From positions 1-7,460 of the forward strand of contig JAVEDQ010000457.1 in the NCBI GenBank assembly GCA_030840885.1: DNA of 7,460 bases. The letters are read 5' to 3'. The position numbers and the translations under genes are program-made. The stretch comes from Frankiaceae bacterium (GTDB lineage Bacteria > Actinomycetota > Actinomycetes > Frankiales > Frankiaceae). This document shows, piece after piece, positions 6,088 through 7,460 of the stretch. A model generated the notes under the pieces. It ran no database searches, was not told where the DNA came from, and worked only from the letters and a program-made list of their open reading frames with translations. Position 1 is the stretch's first letter. Each line of letters opens with the position of its first letter.

Positions 6088-6848
6088 AGGCGGACGGCGA
6101 GGTCGAAGGCCCCGAAGTGTTGGAGCAAGCGGGCGCGTCCCCGGGGGACGGCGGCAGCTTCGGCGGCCCACAAGGTCCGGAACTCCTGCTTGAAGTCCAA
6201 CCGGGGACGTTCCGCCACCACGGAGGCCAGCACGTCGGTCGGCAGCCGCCAGGACCACCGACCGACGACATCCAGGGCGGCACCGGCGCTCAGCAGATGC
6301 GCGACGGGACCGTCGACGACGAGGGTGACGCGCGGGGTGTGGTGCAGCGTGATGGCGCTCCGCATCACCTCGGTCGCCGCGCTGGACAGCCCGACCTGCT
6401 CGGCGACGTCGCGGGCGATGCGCGCGCTCCCCACGGTGAAGTCGACATCCGGAACCGGGTGGCACAAGCCGGTGACGTGCAGCATCGCGGCGGCGAACAG
6501 CAGTTCACGGTCGACGTCGATGTCGTCGAGCGCCCCCAGGGCGACGCCCCACAGGAAGCAGCGGTACGAGTGGTTCAGCAGGGCCGGGGACAGTCGGAAC
6601 CGGGCTTCTTCCTCAGCGGCGCGGGTGAGGACCGATGCCGGCGTCCGGAGGGCCCGCCTGGGCAGTTGGGCATGACGTCCGCGATGCAGCCGCAGCAGCA
6701 TCGCGGTGCGGCCGATCGCGTTGCTGGCCAGGATGCCGGGCAGCGGGCGCAGCAGCTCGCGCTGCTCGTCGCCGGTCAGCTGCCCACCCGTTCGCATCGA
6801 CCAGGCGAGATCGCCCACGCGCCCCGTCGTACTGGTTGCGCTTGTCAT
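6069..6848 (-). CDS. HD-domain-like protein with degenerate metal site
   Basis: 259-residue protein with no signal or membrane segment. It resembles small HD-superfamily metal-dependent phosphohydrolases (cyanamide-hydratase-like type). The pattern is first His in LNHSYRCFLWG (His93), the core in LLFAAAMLHVTGL (His124-Val125), a later His pair in AITLHHTP (169-170), and Asp193 in LLSAGAALDVVG. In an active HD enzyme the core should be His-Asp, but here the Asp is Val (codon GTC versus GAC, one base). Catalysis is therefore doubtful unless another residue supplies the ligand. The substrate is unknown. ATG 6848 is chosen over ATG 6887 because GAGGAG lies six bases ahead of it. The gene is the first of a three-gene minus-strand series and is divergent from the LuxR-type regulator. 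The 141-base gap to the hydrolase gene holds the tandem repeat and dyad copy 1, so the next gene may have its own promoter. Confidence 0.75.
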   Translation of the reverse strand: MTSATSTTGRVGDLAWSMRTGGQLTGDEQRELLRPLPGILASNAIGRTAMLLRLHRGRHAQLPRRALRTPASVLTRAAEEEARFRLSPALLNHSYRCFLWGVALGALDDIDVDRELLFAAAMLHVTGLCHPVPDVDFTVGSARIARDVAEQVGLSSAATEVMRSAITLHHTPRVTLVVDGPVAHLLSAGAALDVVGRWSWRLPTDVLASVVAERPRLDFKQEFRTLWAAEAAAVPRGRARLLQHFGAFDLAVRLAPFDD

Positions 6849-6854
6849 GCTGGT

Positions 6855-6860
6855 CTCCTC
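6855..6860 (-). promoter_or_regulatory. Ribosome binding site deciding the HD-protein start
   Basis: The minus strand reads GAGGAG, six bases before ATG 6848. The upstream in-frame ATG at 6887 has GGAG only one base away and so is poorly placed. This supports the 259-residue protein rather than the 272-residue version. Confidence 0.75.
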
Positions 6861-6917
6861 GCCGGACGCTGCGACCGGGGCCGTCATGCTCCGGCGATGT
6901 CACCGTGCCGGGACCGG

Positions 6918-6956
6918 CCGACCCTCGCCCCGGTCAAATCGCCGGGGTTGCCGTGG
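6918..6956. repeat. Dyad repeat copy 2, in the divergent promoter region (putative operator)
   Basis: CCGACCCTCGCCCCGGTCA (6918-6936) matches copy 1 with one mismatch, and the similarity continues as CGCCGGGGTTGC and GTGG to 6956. CCCCGG (6928-6933) and CCGGGG (6942-6947) form a six-pair dyad with an eight-base spacer. It lies about 80-99 bases upstream of the HD gene start and about 113 bases ahead of the LuxR-type gene. It is well placed to control either or both divergent promoters. The remaining divergent region (6849-7059, 211 bases) holds no other gene that I can support. Confidence 0.55.
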
Positions 6957-7059
6957 CCCTCGGCGAGGCCCGTAGGCAGGGCAGCGGACGAATCCGGCCG
7001 TATCGGGGCGTTGGAAGGACGGCCGGACCCGGCAAGCTCACCGGAGTAGCGTCCCGTCG

Positions 7060-7460
7060 GTGCTGCACGGCCGGGAGCCCGAGCGAGCGCGCCTGCGAGC
7101 GCTGCTCGAACAGGCCCGTGCCGGATGCGCTCCAGCGCTCGTCCTCCACGGCGCGGCCGGCATCGGCAAGTCGGCGCTGCTGACCGAGCTGGCCGAGCTG
7201 GCCGACGCGACGGGCTTCACCGTCCTGCGCGCCCACGGCCTGGAGTCGGAGTTCCCCCTGGCCTTCGCCGGCCTTCACCAGTTGATGCGGCCGCTCCTGC
7301 CGATGCGGGCCGGCCTGCCGCCTCCGCAGCGGCACGCCCTGGGGGTGACCTTCGGCGACGAGCAGGGGCCAGCTGTCGATGCCTTCCTCATCGCACTGGC
7401 GACGCTCGCGCTGCTGACCGACGCGGCCGAGTCCCAGCCCGTCCTGTGCCTGCTCGACGA
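7060..7460 (+). CDS. LuxR-type large ATP-binding regulator (LAL/MalT-like), N-terminal part only
   Basis: The first 133 residues of an AAA/STAND-type ATPase are visible and the gene runs off the right edge. It opens VLHGREPERARLRALLEQ, the typical GRexE start of actinobacterial LuxR-family ATP-binding regulators. Next come a Walker A motif GAAGIGKS (31-38), then LRAHGLESEFPLAFAGLHQLMRPLLP, a hallmark stretch of this group. A Walker B strand PVLCLLD ends at the last complete codon. Such proteins usually have about 900 residues, with a C-terminal LuxR helix-turn-helix that binds DNA. That part is outside the window, so DNA binding is inferred from the family. The GTG at 7060 is the best start. 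GGAG lies 13 bases ahead, rather far, and the frame is open upstream. Its divergent position suggests that it regulates the HD-hydrolase-MFS genes. Confidence 0.85.
   Translation, partial: MLHGREPERARLRALLEQARAGCAPALVLHGAAGIGKSALLTELAELADATGFTVLRAHGLESEFPLAFAGLHQLMRPLLPMRAGLPPPQRHALGVTFGDEQGPAVDAFLIALATLALLTDAAESQPVLCLLD

Noticed and set aside
5760..7049. Long plus-strand open frame (429 codons)
   Set aside because: It is antisense to the hydrolase and HD genes and spans their intergenic repeats. Low-complexity translation, no ribosome site, no domain.

Overview
The window is very GC-rich DNA from a high-GC Gram-positive bacterium. The GAF-ANTAR regulator, RsbW-like ATPase, STAS protein, 14-helix drug-efflux MFS protein and large ATP-binding LuxR-type regulator together point to an actinobacterium. 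The lineage cannot be fixed more closely from sequence alone. Seven protein genes fill almost all of the window. I see no rRNA, tRNA, CRISPR array, insertion sequence or integrase. No gene-free stretch exceeds about 210 bases.

Left half (1-2868, all + strand) is a signalling block. A PAS-GGDEF diguanylate cyclase (30-920) overlaps by ATGA an RsbW-type serine kinase/anti-sigma ATPase (917-1327). After a 177-base gap with possible RNA hairpins comes a GAF-ANTAR RNA-binding antiterminator (about 1505-2230). Then comes a two-part protein (2302-2868) with a helical N-terminus and a C-terminal STAS (anti-sigma antagonist-like) domain. The STAS domain lacks the usual phosphorylatable serine. The set combines c-di-GMP synthesis, partner switching and transcript antitermination, and probably senses stress or redox state; this functional link is inference.

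Right half (2927-6848, all - strand) is a probable operon or pair of linked transcription units. In transcription order it holds a degenerate HD-domain protein (6848-6069), a five-helix membrane protein fused to an alpha/beta-hydrolase domain (5927-4545), and a DHA2-family MFS exporter (4477-2927). A LuxR-type (LAL/MalT-like) ATP-binding regulator starts divergently at 7060 and runs off the right edge. The two halves converge at 2868/2927.

The most interesting non-coding signal is a repeat of about 40 bp found twice, at 5977-6016 and 6918-6956. Both copies carry the dyad CCCGG-N8-CCGGG with the same 8-nt spacer. Each sits 60-100 bp upstream of a start codon, that of the hydrolase gene and that of the HD gene. 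This is what one would expect of an operator that ties both promoters to one regulator, with the divergent LuxR-type protein as a candidate. A second curiosity is an 18-bp tandem repeat at the end of the HD gene that re-copies the gene's last codons and stop.
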